A stretch of 54,913 bases of DNA. Origin: Gammaproteobacteria bacterium. GTDB taxonomy: Bacteria; Pseudomonadota; Gammaproteobacteria; Nitrosococcales; Methylophagaceae. Location: assembly GCA_028598975.1 (NCBI GenBank), contig JAQRMU010000004.1, positions 4,961-59,873 of the forward strand. The letters are read 5' to 3'. The position numbers and the translations under genes were made by a program. The notes beneath the pieces are model-generated. The model had not been told where the DNA came from. It was given only the letters and a program-made list of their open reading frames with translations, and ran no database searches. Below, piece after piece: positions 26,310 to 36,378 of the stretch (the stretch's first letter is position 1; every line of letters starts with the position of its first letter).

Positions 26310-28403
26310 TTACTTTTTCTTAGCTTCTTCACGTTCTTTAGCTTCTTTGATTACATCTTCAGCTACATTACGTGGACATGGGTTGTATTGTAAGAACTCC
26401 ATAGAGAACTGACCACGACCTGATGTCATTGTGCGAAGTGAACCAATATAACCAAACATTTCGCTTAATGGAACTTCACCATTGATACGAACACCTGTTG
26501 GTGTTGCATCTTGTGATTTGATCATTCCGCGACGACGGTTAAGATCACCAATAACATCACCAACATGATCTTCAGGTGTAAATACATCCACCTTCATGAT
26601 TGGCTCCATTAATTGTGGACCCGCTTTGGGCATTGATTGACGATAAGCCGAAGTAGCTGCTAATTCAAACGCAACTGCAGATGAATCCACAGCATGGAAT
26701 GCACCATCAAATAATGTTACTTTGAAATCAAGACATGGGAAGCCGGCTAATACACCGCGATCCATCATTTTCTTGAAGCCCGACTCTACAGCAGACCAGA
26801 ATTCACGAGGTACAGAACCACCGGTTACCGTTGATTCAAATTCAAAACCAGAACCTGGTTCACCTGGTTCGATGATGTATTCAATCTTACCAAATTGACC
26901 AGAACCACCCGATTGTTTCTTATGCGTGTAGCTGTCTTCAATTTTTTGTGTGATTGTTTCACGGTAGGCTACTTGTGGTGCACCTACTGTTACTTCAACA
27001 CCATGAGTACGCTTTAAGATATCAACTTTGATATCTAAATGTAACTCACCCATACCTTTGATGATTGTTTCGCCACTTTCTTGATCAGTTTCAACGCGGA
27101 AAGAAGGATCTTCTTTAATCATTTTACCGATTGCGATACCCATTTTTTCTGTACTTGCTTTATCAATAGGTGTGATAGCAATCGAGATAACTGGATCTGG
27201 GAAAACCATAGGCTCTAATGTTGTTGGGTGTTTAGGATCACATAATGTGTGACCTGTTTGCACATCTTTCATACCTACAACAGCGATAATATCACCCGCT
27301 TGTGCAGTATCTAACTCATTACGATCATCAGCATGCATTTCTACCATGCGGCCAACACGCTCTGTTTTACCCGTGAACGAGTTAAGAACAGTGTCACCTT
27401 TATTCAATATACCCGAGTAAATACGGATAAAAGTTAATGCACCGAAACGGTCATCCATAATTTTGAATGCTAATGCACGAAGTGGACCTTCCGTCGATAC
27501 GATTGCGTAATCGCCAGTTTCAGTACCTTCTTCATCAACTTCTGGTTGTGGCTTAACTTCAGTAGGGCTTGGTAAGTATGCAACAACCGCATCCAATACC
27601 ATTTGAACACCTTTATCTTTAAAAGCAGAACCACAGTATGTTGGGAAGAAGTCCATTGACAATGTACCTTTACGGATACATCTTTGAATATCTTCAATTG
27701 AAGGCTCTTCACCTTCAAGATACGCTTCCATTAAGTCATCATCTTGCTCTACAGCAGTTTCGATTAACATTTCACGGTATTCTTCGATTTGGTCAGCCAT
27801 CTCTGCAGGCGGCTCATCCATACGGAATTCAGTGGTATCTTTTTCGTTATCCCATATCCATGCTTTACGTGTTAACAAGTCAACACAGCCTTTAAAGTCA
27901 TCTTCGATGCCGATAGGTAGAACCATTACTAGAGGGTTCGCACCTAAAACATCTTCAACTTGTTTAACAACACGGAAGAAGTCAGCACCCATACGATCTA
28001 GTTTGTTAATAAAGATGATACGAGATACTTCAGATTCATTCGCATAACGCCAGTTTGTTTCTGATTGAGGCTCAACACCACCACTACCACAGAATACACC
28101 GACACCACCATCAAGTACTTTAAGAGAACGGTAAACTTCGATAGTGAAATCTACGTGACCTGGAGTATCGATAACGTTTAAACGGTGACCGTCCCATTCA
28201 CATGTAGTCGCCGCAGACTGGATAGTTATTCCACGTTCAGATTCCTGATCCATGAAATCCATTGTTGATTCACCATCGTGAACTTCACCGATTTTATGAA
28301 TTTTACCGGTTAGTTTTAGGATTCGCTCTGTTGTTGTGGTTTTACCCGCATCTACATGCGCGAAGATACCAATATTTCTGTACTTGGATAAATCTGCAGC
28401 CAT
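26310..28403 (-). CDS. elongation factor G 2
   Basis: Translational GTPase of 697 residues. GTP-binding motifs: AHVDAGKT (15-22), DTPGH (79-83), NKLD (127-130) and GSAFK. The domains are those of EF-G: G, II, III, IV (with [16 protein letters not shown]) and V. The N-terminal wording ([59 protein letters not shown]) is that of the second EF-G of Vibrio, Shewanella and Pseudomonas rather than the FusA encoded in the str operon. It stands alone, away from rpsL, rpsG and tuf, which agrees. A main fusA presumably lies elsewhere. Division of labour between the two, for example in recycling, is not established for this lineage. Confidence 0.93.
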   Translation of the reverse strand: MAADLSKYRNIGIFAHVDAGKTTTTERILKLTGKIHKIGEVHDGESTMDFMDQESERGITIQSAATTCEWDGHRLNVIDTPGHVDFTIEVYRSLKVLDGGVGVFCGSGGVEPQSETNWRYANESEVSRIIFINKLDRMGADFFRVVKQVEDVLGANPLVMVLPIGIEDDFKGCVDLLTRKAWIWDNEKDTTEFRMDEPPAEMADQIEEYREMLIETAVEQDDDLMEAYLEGEEPSIEDIQRCIRKGTLSMDFFPTYCGSAFKDKGVQMVLDAVVAYLPSPTEVKPQPEVDEEGTETGDYAIVSTEGPLRALAFKIMDDRFGALTFIRIYSGILNKGDTVLNSFTGKTERVGRMVEMHADDRNELDTAQAGDIIAVVGMKDVQTGHTLCDPKHPTTLEPMVFPDPVISIAITPIDKASTEKMGIAIGKMIKEDPSFRVETDQESGETIIKGMGELHLDIKVDILKRTHGVEVTVGAPQVAYRETITQKIEDSYTHKKQSGGSGQFGKIEYIIEPGEPGSGFEFESTVTGGSVPREFWSAVESGFKKMMDRGVLAGFPCLDFKVTLFDGAFHAVDSSAVAFELAATSAYRQSMPKAGPQLMEPIMKVDVFTPEDHVGDVIGDLNRRRGMIKSQDATPTGVRINGEVPLSEMFGYIGSLRTMTSGRGQFSMEFLQYNPCPRNVAEDVIKEAKEREEAKKK

Positions 28404-28463
28404 TGTGTCCGTCTCTAAAATTAAGAATGTGTTTAAGAAAACACGAAAATAAACCGAAACATT

Positions 28464-28477
28464 TTAAACTAGTTTAA
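28464..28477. repeat. 14-base palindrome upstream of the EF-G2 gene
   Basis: TTAAACTAGTTTAA is a perfect palindrome about 60 bases before the EF-G2 start, in a 238-base gap between that gene and the nuo operon end. It could be an operator, but it is A/T-rich and no second copy was noticed. Confidence 0.35.
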
Positions 28478-28641
28478 TAATTCATGCACACTAAAAAAGC
28501 TTTTATAGCCCAACATTCAATAAATTAGCGCTTTTACATGTATTATTTTTAGGGGGTATCTATTTACTAATAAAAAATGCGCAGAACTAGCGACTTTGTT
28601 AACTCTAGCCAAGCTGTATTTTGTAGCGTTTTAGGCTAAGT

Positions 28642-28950
28642 TTAAGTAAGTTCTTTCTGTTGCATTGGGAGCCATTGATATCGATATATCACTCCAGGAA
28701 CAGCTAATACCAAGAATAAACAAAAGGTAGTAACAAAGAATTCCCATTGCTGAGGAAACACATCTCCTGAGAATTGTATTTCTGCAGCGATTGCTATTAA
28801 TAAGCTTGCAAAGTAATACACAACTAATTCGATCAAGCGTATCACTACAGATTTTACCGACTGGAGGGGATAAACTAAAAACACGCGTTCTGTAAACCAC
28901 GGTAAGTTAGCAATGACTAAAAATAATAAAATAAGTGTTATTGGAGACAT
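28642..28950 (-). CDS. DUF2818 family inner-membrane protein
   Basis: A 102-residue membrane protein with three hydrophobic helices (starting [19 protein letters not shown], a middle VVYYFASLLIAIAAE and a final FFVTTFCLFLVLAVP). The family pattern NLPWFTERVF is characteristic of DUF2818, found after nuoN in many beta- and gammaproteobacteria. I chose the ATG that overlaps the nuoN stop by one base (TAATG) over an upstream alternative inside nuoN. It may assist complex I assembly, but no function is proven. Confidence 0.88.
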   Translation of the reverse strand: MSPITLILLFLVIANLPWFTERVFLVYPLQSVKSVVIRLIELVVYYFASLLIAIAAEIQFSGDVFPQQWEFFVTTFCLFLVLAVPGVIYRYQWLPMQQKELT

Positions 28951-30383
28951 TAATAAAATACCGAAGCACAAACAGCTAATAAAGAACCAGGGAACACACC
29001 TAAAGCAAGCACAGTTAAACCATTAACACTAATCATTACTCGCATATCAGTCGGCGCTTGTAATTCCTCTTGTTCTATTGGTTTATCAAAATACATTACT
29101 TTAATAATGCGTAAATAATAATAAGCACCAATCACTGACATCATAACTGCGACAATAGCGACAGAAATAAGGTTGATATCCACAATGGATTTGATCACTG
29201 TTAATTTAGCGTAGAAGCCAACTAATGGTGGAATGCCAGCCATAGAGAACATTAAAATTAACATCATTAATGCATACCAAGGGCTACGACTGCTTAGACC
29301 TTTATAGTCATCAATATTATCGGCTTCAAAACCTTGGCGGCTCATTAGGATAATCATACCAAAAGCACCTAAACTCATGATTGAATAGACCAATGCATAA
29401 AACATAGAGGCCGCATACCCTTCCTGGCTGCCAGACAAAATACCAAGCAAAATAAAACCAATATGTGAAATCGTTGAATAGGCCAACATACGTTTCAAAT
29501 TGGCTTGAGCAATCGCAACCACATTACCAATAATCATTGATAATACAGATAGCATAATCAACATGCCCTGCCAGTGTTGCTGCACATCACCTAAACCATC
29601 AACCAACAATCGGATTGTCATCGCAAATGCAGCAATTTTTGGCGCTGTGGCAATAAATAACGTTACAGCTGTTGGCGCACCATGGTAAACATCTGGCAAC
29701 CACATATGGAATGGTACTGCACCCAACTTGAAGCCTATACCTATCACTAAGAAAACAAGCCCAAAGCTCAGTACAGTGTTATCTAAACTACCTGCTTGAA
29801 TGACTTGTGCAACCATTGCAATTTCTAAATTGCCAGTAACCCCATAAATAATCGACATACCGTATAGCAACATACCTGATGCTAGCGCACCTAAAATAAA
29901 ATATTTCATCGCGGCTTCTGTCGATATCATTGAGTCACGATGCATCGCAACCATGGCATACATGCACAAAGACATCAGCTCTAAACCAAGATAGATAGTC
30001 AGAAAATGAGCCGCTGAAACCATTATCATCATGCCAAGAGTAGAAAATATGGCTAAAACATAATATTCGCCTTTGAATAAACCCCGATCTTTTAAATAAC
30101 TGGTCGAATACAATAGCACAGCAATATTAATAACACAGATAGTCAATTTCAAAACGTCACTAAAGGCATCTTTAATATAGGTCCCATCAAATGTTACCCC
30201 ACTGTCACCAAATGATTGATAAATCAAAATGGCTGTCACAGCTAATGTTAACTGACTTAAAACATAAGCCATTTTTGCACTGTTTTTACCTAGAAAAGCA
30301 ACCACCATGAGAATGGTACACGCCATTGCTAGCATAAACATTTCTGGTAATGCCAAAGACATATTTAATACTTCAAATGTCAT
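28950..30383 (-). CDS. nuoN: NADH-quinone oxidoreductase subunit N
   Basis: One of three antiporter-like membrane subunits of complex I, translocating protons in the membrane arm. At 477 residues it has about 14 helices. Conserved sequence includes [20 protein letters not shown], with the broken-helix region and lysines, and [19 protein letters not shown]. It is 15 bases after nuoM and overlaps the DUF2818 start by one base. Confidence 0.97.
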   Translation of the reverse strand: MTFEVLNMSLALPEMFMLAMACTILMVVAFLGKNSAKMAYVLSQLTLAVTAILIYQSFGDSGVTFDGTYIKDAFSDVLKLTICVINIAVLLYSTSYLKDRGLFKGEYYVLAIFSTLGMMIMVSAAHFLTIYLGLELMSLCMYAMVAMHRDSMISTEAAMKYFILGALASGMLLYGMSIIYGVTGNLEIAMVAQVIQAGSLDNTVLSFGLVFLVIGIGFKLGAVPFHMWLPDVYHGAPTAVTLFIATAPKIAAFAMTIRLLVDGLGDVQQHWQGMLIMLSVLSMIIGNVVAIAQANLKRMLAYSTISHIGFILLGILSGSQEGYAASMFYALVYSIMSLGAFGMIILMSRQGFEADNIDDYKGLSSRSPWYALMMLILMFSMAGIPPLVGFYAKLTVIKSIVDINLISVAIVAVMMSVIGAYYYLRIIKVMYFDKPIEQEELQAPTDMRVMISVNGLTVLALGVFPGSLLAVCASVFY

Positions 30384-30398
30384 ATTTAATTACGTTCC

Positions 30399-31910
30399 TT
30401 AAATCTTCGATTGTGAAATTTGGCTTAATAAATGCTCTACTGAGCTATGCATCACGTCAGTCAGCGGTGCAGGCCAAAGCCCTATTACCAACACAATAAT
30501 AGCCAACGATGCCAACATCCAAAACTCACGTCGGTTTAGGTCGGTAAGTTGAGCCACATCATCATTTGCTACTTCACCAAACATCACTCTCTTAATCATC
30601 CACAGGGTATAAGCTGCACCTAGAATTAATGTGGTTGCAGCTAGAAAGGCAAACCAGAAGTTAGCTTGAAATGCTGCCAGAATAACCATAAATTCACCAA
30701 CAAAACCAGATGTTCCCGGTAAGCCAGCATTTGCCATTGCAAAAAATACGGCAAAGCCACCAAAAACCGGCATAGTATTAATGACACCGCCATAAGCACT
30801 AATCTCACGAGTATGCATACGATCATATAGCACACCGACACTCAAGAACATTGCAGCAGCAATAAAACCATGTGAAATCATTTGCACCATCGCCCCTTCA
30901 ACAGCTAACACAGCGCCACTAGTATCAGTAGTATTAACAAAGATTCTAAATACAACAAACAAACCTAAAGTCACAAAGCCCATATGAGCGATACTTGAAT
31001 AAGCAATCAACTTTTTCAAATCAGACTGAGCTAGTGCCACAAAACCGATATAAACAACGGCAATTAATGACAAGCTAATAAGTAGCCAATCTAGTGCCAT
31101 GCTCGCATCAGGCGTGATAGGTAACGCAAACCGAATCAAACCGTAACCACCAATTTTCAGCGTAATCGCTGCTAATATTACTGAACCGCCCGTCGGGGCT
31201 TCAACATGGGCATCAGGTAACCATGTATGAACAGGCCACATCGGTACTTTTACCGCAAAAGCGATTAAGAATGCCAAAAACAAATAGGTTTGTTCTTGCA
31301 AGGTCAAACTTACTGCATGGAAGTCTAGGATTGAGAAACTACCCGACACATGATGCAGGTATAACAATGCTAAAAGTAAAAATACTGAACCAAATAAGGT
31401 GTAAAGGAAGAACTTAATCGTTGCATAAACTCGGTTTGGCCCACCCCAAATACCGATCACTAAAAATAATGGGATTAGCATGGCTTCAAAAAAGACATAA
31501 AATAATATGGCATCTAAGGATGCAAATACCGCAATCATCAAGCCTTCCATAATCAAGAAAGCGGCCATATATTGGCTAACGCGATCTTTGATTACTTCCC
31601 AGCCAGCGACCACAACAAGAACGGTTGAAAATGCCGTTAATATAATCAAAGGCATCGAAAAACCATCAATGCCTAAGGCATAATTAATATTGAAGGTGCT
31701 AATCCAAGAGGCCTGTTCAGCAAATTGCATTTGATGTGTTGCACTATCAAAGCCAGTGTAAAGACCAATTGATAAGACTAAAGTAGCGACTGAAATCAAT
31801 AAGGATAATGGTCTAGCCCACGCATTTTTATCACCATTGACGAGTACGGCAATTCCGCCTAGGACAGGCAACCAAATAAGTAAGCTTAATAAAGGTAAAT
31901 CAGTAAACAT
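30399..31910 (-). CDS. nuoM: NADH-quinone oxidoreductase subunit M
   Basis: Second antiporter-like subunit of complex I, 503 residues and about 14 helices. Landmarks are KVPMWPVHTWLPDAHVEAPT, with the conserved channel residues, and QSDLKKLIAYSSIAHMGFV. It lies 20 bases after nuoL. Confidence 0.97.
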   Translation of the reverse strand: MFTDLPLLSLLIWLPVLGGIAVLVNGDKNAWARPLSLLISVATLVLSIGLYTGFDSATHQMQFAEQASWISTFNINYALGIDGFSMPLIILTAFSTVLVVVAGWEVIKDRVSQYMAAFLIMEGLMIAVFASLDAILFYVFFEAMLIPLFLVIGIWGGPNRVYATIKFFLYTLFGSVFLLLALLYLHHVSGSFSILDFHAVSLTLQEQTYLFLAFLIAFAVKVPMWPVHTWLPDAHVEAPTGGSVILAAITLKIGGYGLIRFALPITPDASMALDWLLISLSLIAVVYIGFVALAQSDLKKLIAYSSIAHMGFVTLGLFVVFRIFVNTTDTSGAVLAVEGAMVQMISHGFIAAAMFLSVGVLYDRMHTREISAYGGVINTMPVFGGFAVFFAMANAGLPGTSGFVGEFMVILAAFQANFWFAFLAATTLILGAAYTLWMIKRVMFGEVANDDVAQLTDLNRREFWMLASLAIIVLVIGLWPAPLTDVMHSSVEHLLSQISQSKI

Positions 31911-31930
31911 GTGTCTATATTTATCCTCTA

Positions 31931-33880
31931 CTAGACTACAAAATAAGAAAGTAAAACATATAAACCAATGATCATTGCAAAGGCATAATGGTATAAATAA
32001 CCTGATTGAACATGGCGAACTAATTTCGAGACCATACCAACAGTTTTGGCTGTGCCATTCACTACCGCACCATCAATTATTTTTTGATCACCGAGTTTCC
32101 ATAACAGCTGACCTATATTCCGAGATCCGCCAGCAAATACTTTTTGATTAAAATCATCAAAACCATATTTATTATCGAGTACACGATATATCAATTGGAA
32201 CCGTTGCTGTATCTTGGCTGGAAGCTCAGGTCTAACCATATATAAATAGTAAGCCGTTGCCACACCTGACATCGCTAACCAAAATGGTAATTGCGTCATG
32301 CCATGCAATATAAATCCGAGTACACCGTGATACTCTTCAGCCACATGGGCTAAAACATCATGTTCGGCATGGACAATAATGGCATTACCGAAGAAGTCGC
32401 CAAATACCATGCTTCCAATAAGGTAACCAACAACAACAGATGGAATAGCCAAGAGTATCAATGGGATTGTTACCACTGCTGGTGACTCATGCGGGGCATG
32501 TCCACCATGAGTATCGAAGCGTTCTTTACCGTGGAAGACTAAAAAGAACAATCTAAAGCTATATAAGGCTGTAATAAAGACACCTGATATCACTGCAAAA
32601 TAGGCAAAGCCACTTCCTGCAATCTGTGAGGCATGTACTGCTTCGATAATTGAATCTTTTGAGAAGAAGCCTGATAAACCCGGGAATCCTATTAATGCTA
32701 AAGAACCAATTAATGCTGTCCAATAAGTAATAGGCATATACTTTTTCAAGCCACCCATTTTACGAATATCTTGTTCGTGATGCATAGCAATAATGACCGA
32801 GCCAGCCCCTAAGAACAATAAGGCTTTAAAGAAGGCATGCGTCATTAAATGAAACACACCCGCCGCATAGGCAGACGCGCCTAAAGCTACTGTCATATAG
32901 CCTAGTTGTGACAGTGTTGAGTAGGCTATAACGCGCTTAATATCATTTTGAATTAAGCCTAAGAAGCCCATAAATAATGCTGTAATAGCACCAATCACTA
33001 AGACAAATGACAATGCTGTTTCAGAGAACTCAAATAACGGTGACATTCTTGTCACCATAAAGATCCCTGCCGTTACCATTGTTGCAGCATGAATTAACGC
33101 TGAAATAGGTGTAGGGCCTTCCATCGAGTCTGGCAACCAAACATGTAATGGTACTTGTGCTGATTTACCCATTGCACCGATAAATAACAAAATACAAATT
33201 AACGACATCACTGACCAATCATGACCCGCGAATATGGCAACCGTCTTTTCTGACATTGATGGTGCTTGAGCAAACACCTCTACATAATCCAAACTACCGG
33301 CATACATCAATACACCTGCAATCCCCAGTAAGAAGCCAAAGTCCCCGACTCTATTGACCAAGAAGGCTTTCAAGTTAGCGTAGATTGCTGTTGGTTTTTT
33401 ATACCAAAAACCAATCAATAAATAAGACACCAAACCTACTGCTTCCCAACCAAAAAATAGCTGCATAAAGTTATTGGCCATAACTAATATCAACATCGAA
33501 AAGGTAAACAGTGAAATATAACTAAAGAAGCGCGAATAGCCATCATCATCATGCATATAGCCAATAGTGTAGATATGCACCATCAGTGACACAAAGGTAA
33601 CAACAACCATCATCATCGCGGTTAATGCATCTACCATAAAGCCCACTTCTAAGCTTAATGTTCCTGCTTGCAACCATTGGTATATTTGTTGATTGTAAGC
33701 TTCACCATCAACAGTCACTAACTTCAGAACCCAAACCGATAAAGCGAATGATGTTGCCACCCCTATAATAGCGGCTCTATGAGACCAGGCTTTGCCCACC
33801 TGCTTGCCAAATAAGCCAGCAATAATACTCCCAATTAATGGTGCAAGAGCGAGTGTAAGAAGTAAGTTTGTTGTCATCAC
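31931..33880 (-). CDS. nuoL: NADH-quinone oxidoreductase subunit L
   Basis: Distal antiporter-like subunit of complex I. The 649 residues include about 14 antiporter helices (KSAQVPLHVWLPDSMEGPTP and QNDIKRVIAYSTLSQLGYM) followed by the long lateral-helix region and a last membrane helix at the C-terminus (YAFAMIIGLYVLLSYFVV) that ties it to the arm. Two bases separate it from nuoK. Confidence 0.97.
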   Translation of the reverse strand: MMTTNLLLTLALAPLIGSIIAGLFGKQVGKAWSHRAAIIGVATSFALSVWVLKLVTVDGEAYNQQIYQWLQAGTLSLEVGFMVDALTAMMMVVVTFVSLMVHIYTIGYMHDDDGYSRFFSYISLFTFSMLILVMANNFMQLFFGWEAVGLVSYLLIGFWYKKPTAIYANLKAFLVNRVGDFGFLLGIAGVLMYAGSLDYVEVFAQAPSMSEKTVAIFAGHDWSVMSLICILLFIGAMGKSAQVPLHVWLPDSMEGPTPISALIHAATMVTAGIFMVTRMSPLFEFSETALSFVLVIGAITALFMGFLGLIQNDIKRVIAYSTLSQLGYMTVALGASAYAAGVFHLMTHAFFKALLFLGAGSVIIAMHHEQDIRKMGGLKKYMPITYWTALIGSLALIGFPGLSGFFSKDSIIEAVHASQIAGSGFAYFAVISGVFITALYSFRLFFLVFHGKERFDTHGGHAPHESPAVVTIPLILLAIPSVVVGYLIGSMVFGDFFGNAIIVHAEHDVLAHVAEEYHGVLGFILHGMTQLPFWLAMSGVATAYYLYMVRPELPAKIQQRFQLIYRVLDNKYGFDDFNQKVFAGGSRNIGQLLWKLGDQKIIDGAVVNGTAKTVGMVSKLVRHVQSGYLYHYAFAMIIGLYVLLSYFVV

Positions 33881-33882
33881 TC

Positions 33883-34188
33883 TTACCCCTTCAGCTCATT
33901 GAGTTTAGAGACATTAATCGTATGTTTATTTCTAAATAACACAACGAGAATCGCAAGTCCGATAGCTGCCTCAGCAGCAGCCACCGTCAGAATAAAGAAG
34001 ACAAAGATTTGCCCTGCAATATCTCCTGAGTAATGAGAAAAGGCAACAAAGTTAAGGTTTACAGCCAATAACATGAGCTCAACACACATTAAAATAATAA
34101 TAATATTTTTACGGTTTAAGAAAATGCCAGCAACCGACAAACTAAATAGCAAGGCTCCCAAGATCAAAAAGTCAGATAAGGCAATCAT
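33883..34188 (-). CDS. nuoK: NADH-quinone oxidoreductase subunit K
   Basis: Small complex I membrane subunit of 101 residues and three helices, related to MrpC. Conserved acidic residues sit in helices 2 and 3: [17 protein letters not shown] and [15 protein letters not shown]. It overlaps nuoJ by four bases. Confidence 0.97.
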   Translation of the reverse strand: MIALSDFLILGALLFSLSVAGIFLNRKNIIIILMCVELMLLAVNLNFVAFSHYSGDIAGQIFVFFILTVAAAEAAIGLAILVVLFRNKHTINVSKLNELKG

Positions 34189-34814
34189 GATTTAGACTCC
34201 TGATGCTCGTTTATCTCAGGCTTAACGGCATCCATTTTCACCATGCGAACACGGTCTTCCCGACGCACTTTAACCTGTTCTGAAATATTCTGAGACTTAC
34301 TTTTCTTCTCACGCAACGTCAGCGTAATTGCAGCCACAATCGCAACCGTTAAAATCACTGATGCAATCTCAAAGGGATAAACATAGACGGTATAAAGTAA
34401 TAACCCAATCTCTTTTGTATTACTGTAATCCGCAGCATGTGGAATTGGTGCCGCAACAAGATCTAAACCGAAGTGGGAGGCGCCTAATACCGCGATCATT
34501 TCAATGGTAATTAAGGCTGCCACTAAAATACCTAAAGGTAAGTATTTAGCAAAACCTTCTTGTAATGGAGCCAAGTCAATATCTAACATCATCACGACAA
34601 ATAAGAACAACACCATGACTGCGCCAACATAAACAAGCACTAATGTCATAGCCAGAAACTCAGCTTCTAATAATAACCAGATACCTGCACTGGTAAAAAA
34701 TGCCAAGATTAAAAACAAGGCTGCGCGTACTGGGTTTCGTACAGTAATCACCATACTTGCTGCAAACAACAACACCCCAGCAAAGCAATAAAAGATAATT
34801 TGTTCAATCGCCAT
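34185..34814 (-). CDS. nuoJ: NADH-quinone oxidoreductase subunit J
   Basis: Complex I membrane subunit of 209 residues and five helices, lying by the proton path between the E-channel and NuoK. The conserved segment [20 protein letters not shown], with the pi-bulge helix, is present. The C-terminal ~45 residues form a charged tail ([20 protein letters not shown]). It shares one base with the nuoI stop and overlaps nuoK by four. Confidence 0.96.
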   Translation of the reverse strand: MAIEQIIFYCFAGVLLFAASMVITVRNPVRAALFLILAFFTSAGIWLLLEAEFLAMTLVLVYVGAVMVLFLFVVMMLDIDLAPLQEGFAKYLPLGILVAALITIEMIAVLGASHFGLDLVAAPIPHAADYSNTKEIGLLLYTVYVYPFEIASVILTVAIVAAITLTLREKKSKSQNISEQVKVRREDRVRMVKMDAVKPEINEHQESKS

Positions 34815-35317
34815 TATCTATACCTCGCATCAGCTGCACGATCTTCTGCTATTTGAGTTTCATGCTTATCGCCCACAGCTAATAGTTTTTCTTTGGTCAT
34901 TAAACTGTCATCTCTATTTTCAAAGTGATAATCAAATACACGTGTTTCCACAATTGAATCTACCGGACACGATTCTTCACAAAAACCACAGAAGATACAT
35001 TTAAATAAATCGATGTCATAACGTGTCGTTCTACGTGTTCCGTCGTCACGAGGTTCTGTTTCAATTGTAATGGCTAATGCAGGACACGTTGCTTCACATA
35101 ACTGACAGCCGATACACCGTTCTTCCCCATTAGGATAGCGACGCAATGCATGCAAGCCTCTAAAACGTGGAGACTGTGGTGTATTTTCTTCTGGATATTG
35201 AACAGTTATCTTTTTAGCAAATAAATAACGACCTGTTAATTTCAAGCCTAACAACAATTCCCATAACAAAAAGCTTTTAAGATAATGTTTCATTGATGTC
35301 ATAAATTCTGATTTCAT
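34814..35317 (-). CDS. nuoI: NADH-quinone oxidoreductase subunit I
   Basis: Peripheral-arm subunit of 167 residues that holds clusters N6a and N6b and links the hydrophilic arm to quinone. Two ferredoxin-type motifs are seen: [12 protein letters not shown] and [13 protein letters not shown] chose the ATG at 35317, which overlaps the nuoH stop in ATGA, rather than an upstream non-ATG codon inside nuoH that would add seven residues. Confidence 0.96.
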   Translation of the reverse strand: MKSEFMTSMKHYLKSFLLWELLLGLKLTGRYLFAKKITVQYPEENTPQSPRFRGLHALRRYPNGEERCIGCQLCEATCPALAITIETEPRDDGTRRTTRYDIDLFKCIFCGFCEESCPVDSIVETRVFDYHFENRDDSLMTKEKLLAVGDKHETQIAEDRAADARYR

Positions 35318-36378
35318 GACACGGTCTCCGTAAACCAAGGGCCGATATCATAAACTTGAGCAGTTGCTACAACGACTAACCACACCAATGTAACGGGGAT
35401 AAATATCTTCCACCCTAAACGCATGATTTGATCATAACGATAACGTGGGAAGGTGGCTCTAAACCATAAATAGAAAAATAAGAAGATACACGTCTTCATC
35501 AGCAACCAGATTATTCCTGGCACCCATGCAAATAACCCTTCTAAACCAGGAATACCTTGAAATGGTGATAACCAGCCGCCCATAAACATCACCGCAGCCA
35601 GCATGGAAATCAAAATCATATCGGCATATTCAGCAAGGAAAAATACCGCAAATGCCATACCTGAATATTCAACATGGAAACCTGCAACAATCTCAGACTC
35701 CCCTTCTGACACATCAAAAGGCGCACGGTTTGTTTCTGCTATACCAGATAAAAAATAGACAATAAACAATGGGAATAATGGCAGCCAATACCAATGCAAT
35801 ATGCCACCTTGTTGACCTAGAATAATCTCACCTAGGTTTAAACTTCCTGCCGCAATCAAGACACCTACTATCGCAAAGCCCATGGCTATTTCATACGAGA
35901 CAACTTGGGCCGCTGAGCGTAAGGCTCCCAAGAAGGCATAGCGTGAGTTTGATGCCCAACCGGCAATGACAATACCGTAAACACCCATTGAGGTAATAGC
36001 CAAGATATACAATAATCCAGCATCAATATTTGCCAACGTCAGGGTTGCATCAAAAGGCATTACCGCCCATGCAGCTAAAGCAGGTCCGATAGCCAACACA
36101 GGTGCAACTAAGAATAAATATAAGTTTGATTTAGCCGGAAAAATAACTTCTTTTAAGGCAAGTTTAAGACCATCTGCTATCGGCTGTAGTAGCCCTAAAG
36201 GACCCACACGGTTTGGGCCTATTCTTACTTGAATCCAGCCAATAATCTTACGTTCAGCATAGGTTAAATAGGCAACACCGAGCATCAGTGGTGAAATAAT
36301 TATGACAATTTTTAGTACTGTATATAAAACAGTCTGGGCAACAACCCAATCAGCAACAGAACTAATCAAATCAAACAT
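35314..36378 (-). CDS. nuoH: NADH-quinone oxidoreductase subunit H
   Basis: Membrane subunit at the junction of the two arms that helps form the quinone chamber. At 354 residues it has eight helices. Conserved stretches include [20 protein letters not shown] with [20 protein letters not shown], and the acidic loop [19 protein letters not shown]. It overlaps nuoG by eight bases and nuoI by four. Confidence 0.97.
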   Translation of the reverse strand: MFDLISSVADWVVAQTVLYTVLKIVIIISPLMLGVAYLTYAERKIIGWIQVRIGPNRVGPLGLLQPIADGLKLALKEVIFPAKSNLYLFLVAPVLAIGPALAAWAVMPFDATLTLANIDAGLLYILAITSMGVYGIVIAGWASNSRYAFLGALRSAAQVVSYEIAMGFAIVGVLIAAGSLNLGEIILGQQGGILHWYWLPLFPLFIVYFLSGIAETNRAPFDVSEGESEIVAGFHVEYSGMAFAVFFLAEYADMILISMLAAVMFMGGWLSPFQGIPGLEGLFAWVPGIIWLLMKTCIFLFFYLWFRATFPRYRYDQIMRLGWKIFIPVTLVWLVVVATAQVYDIGPWFTETVS

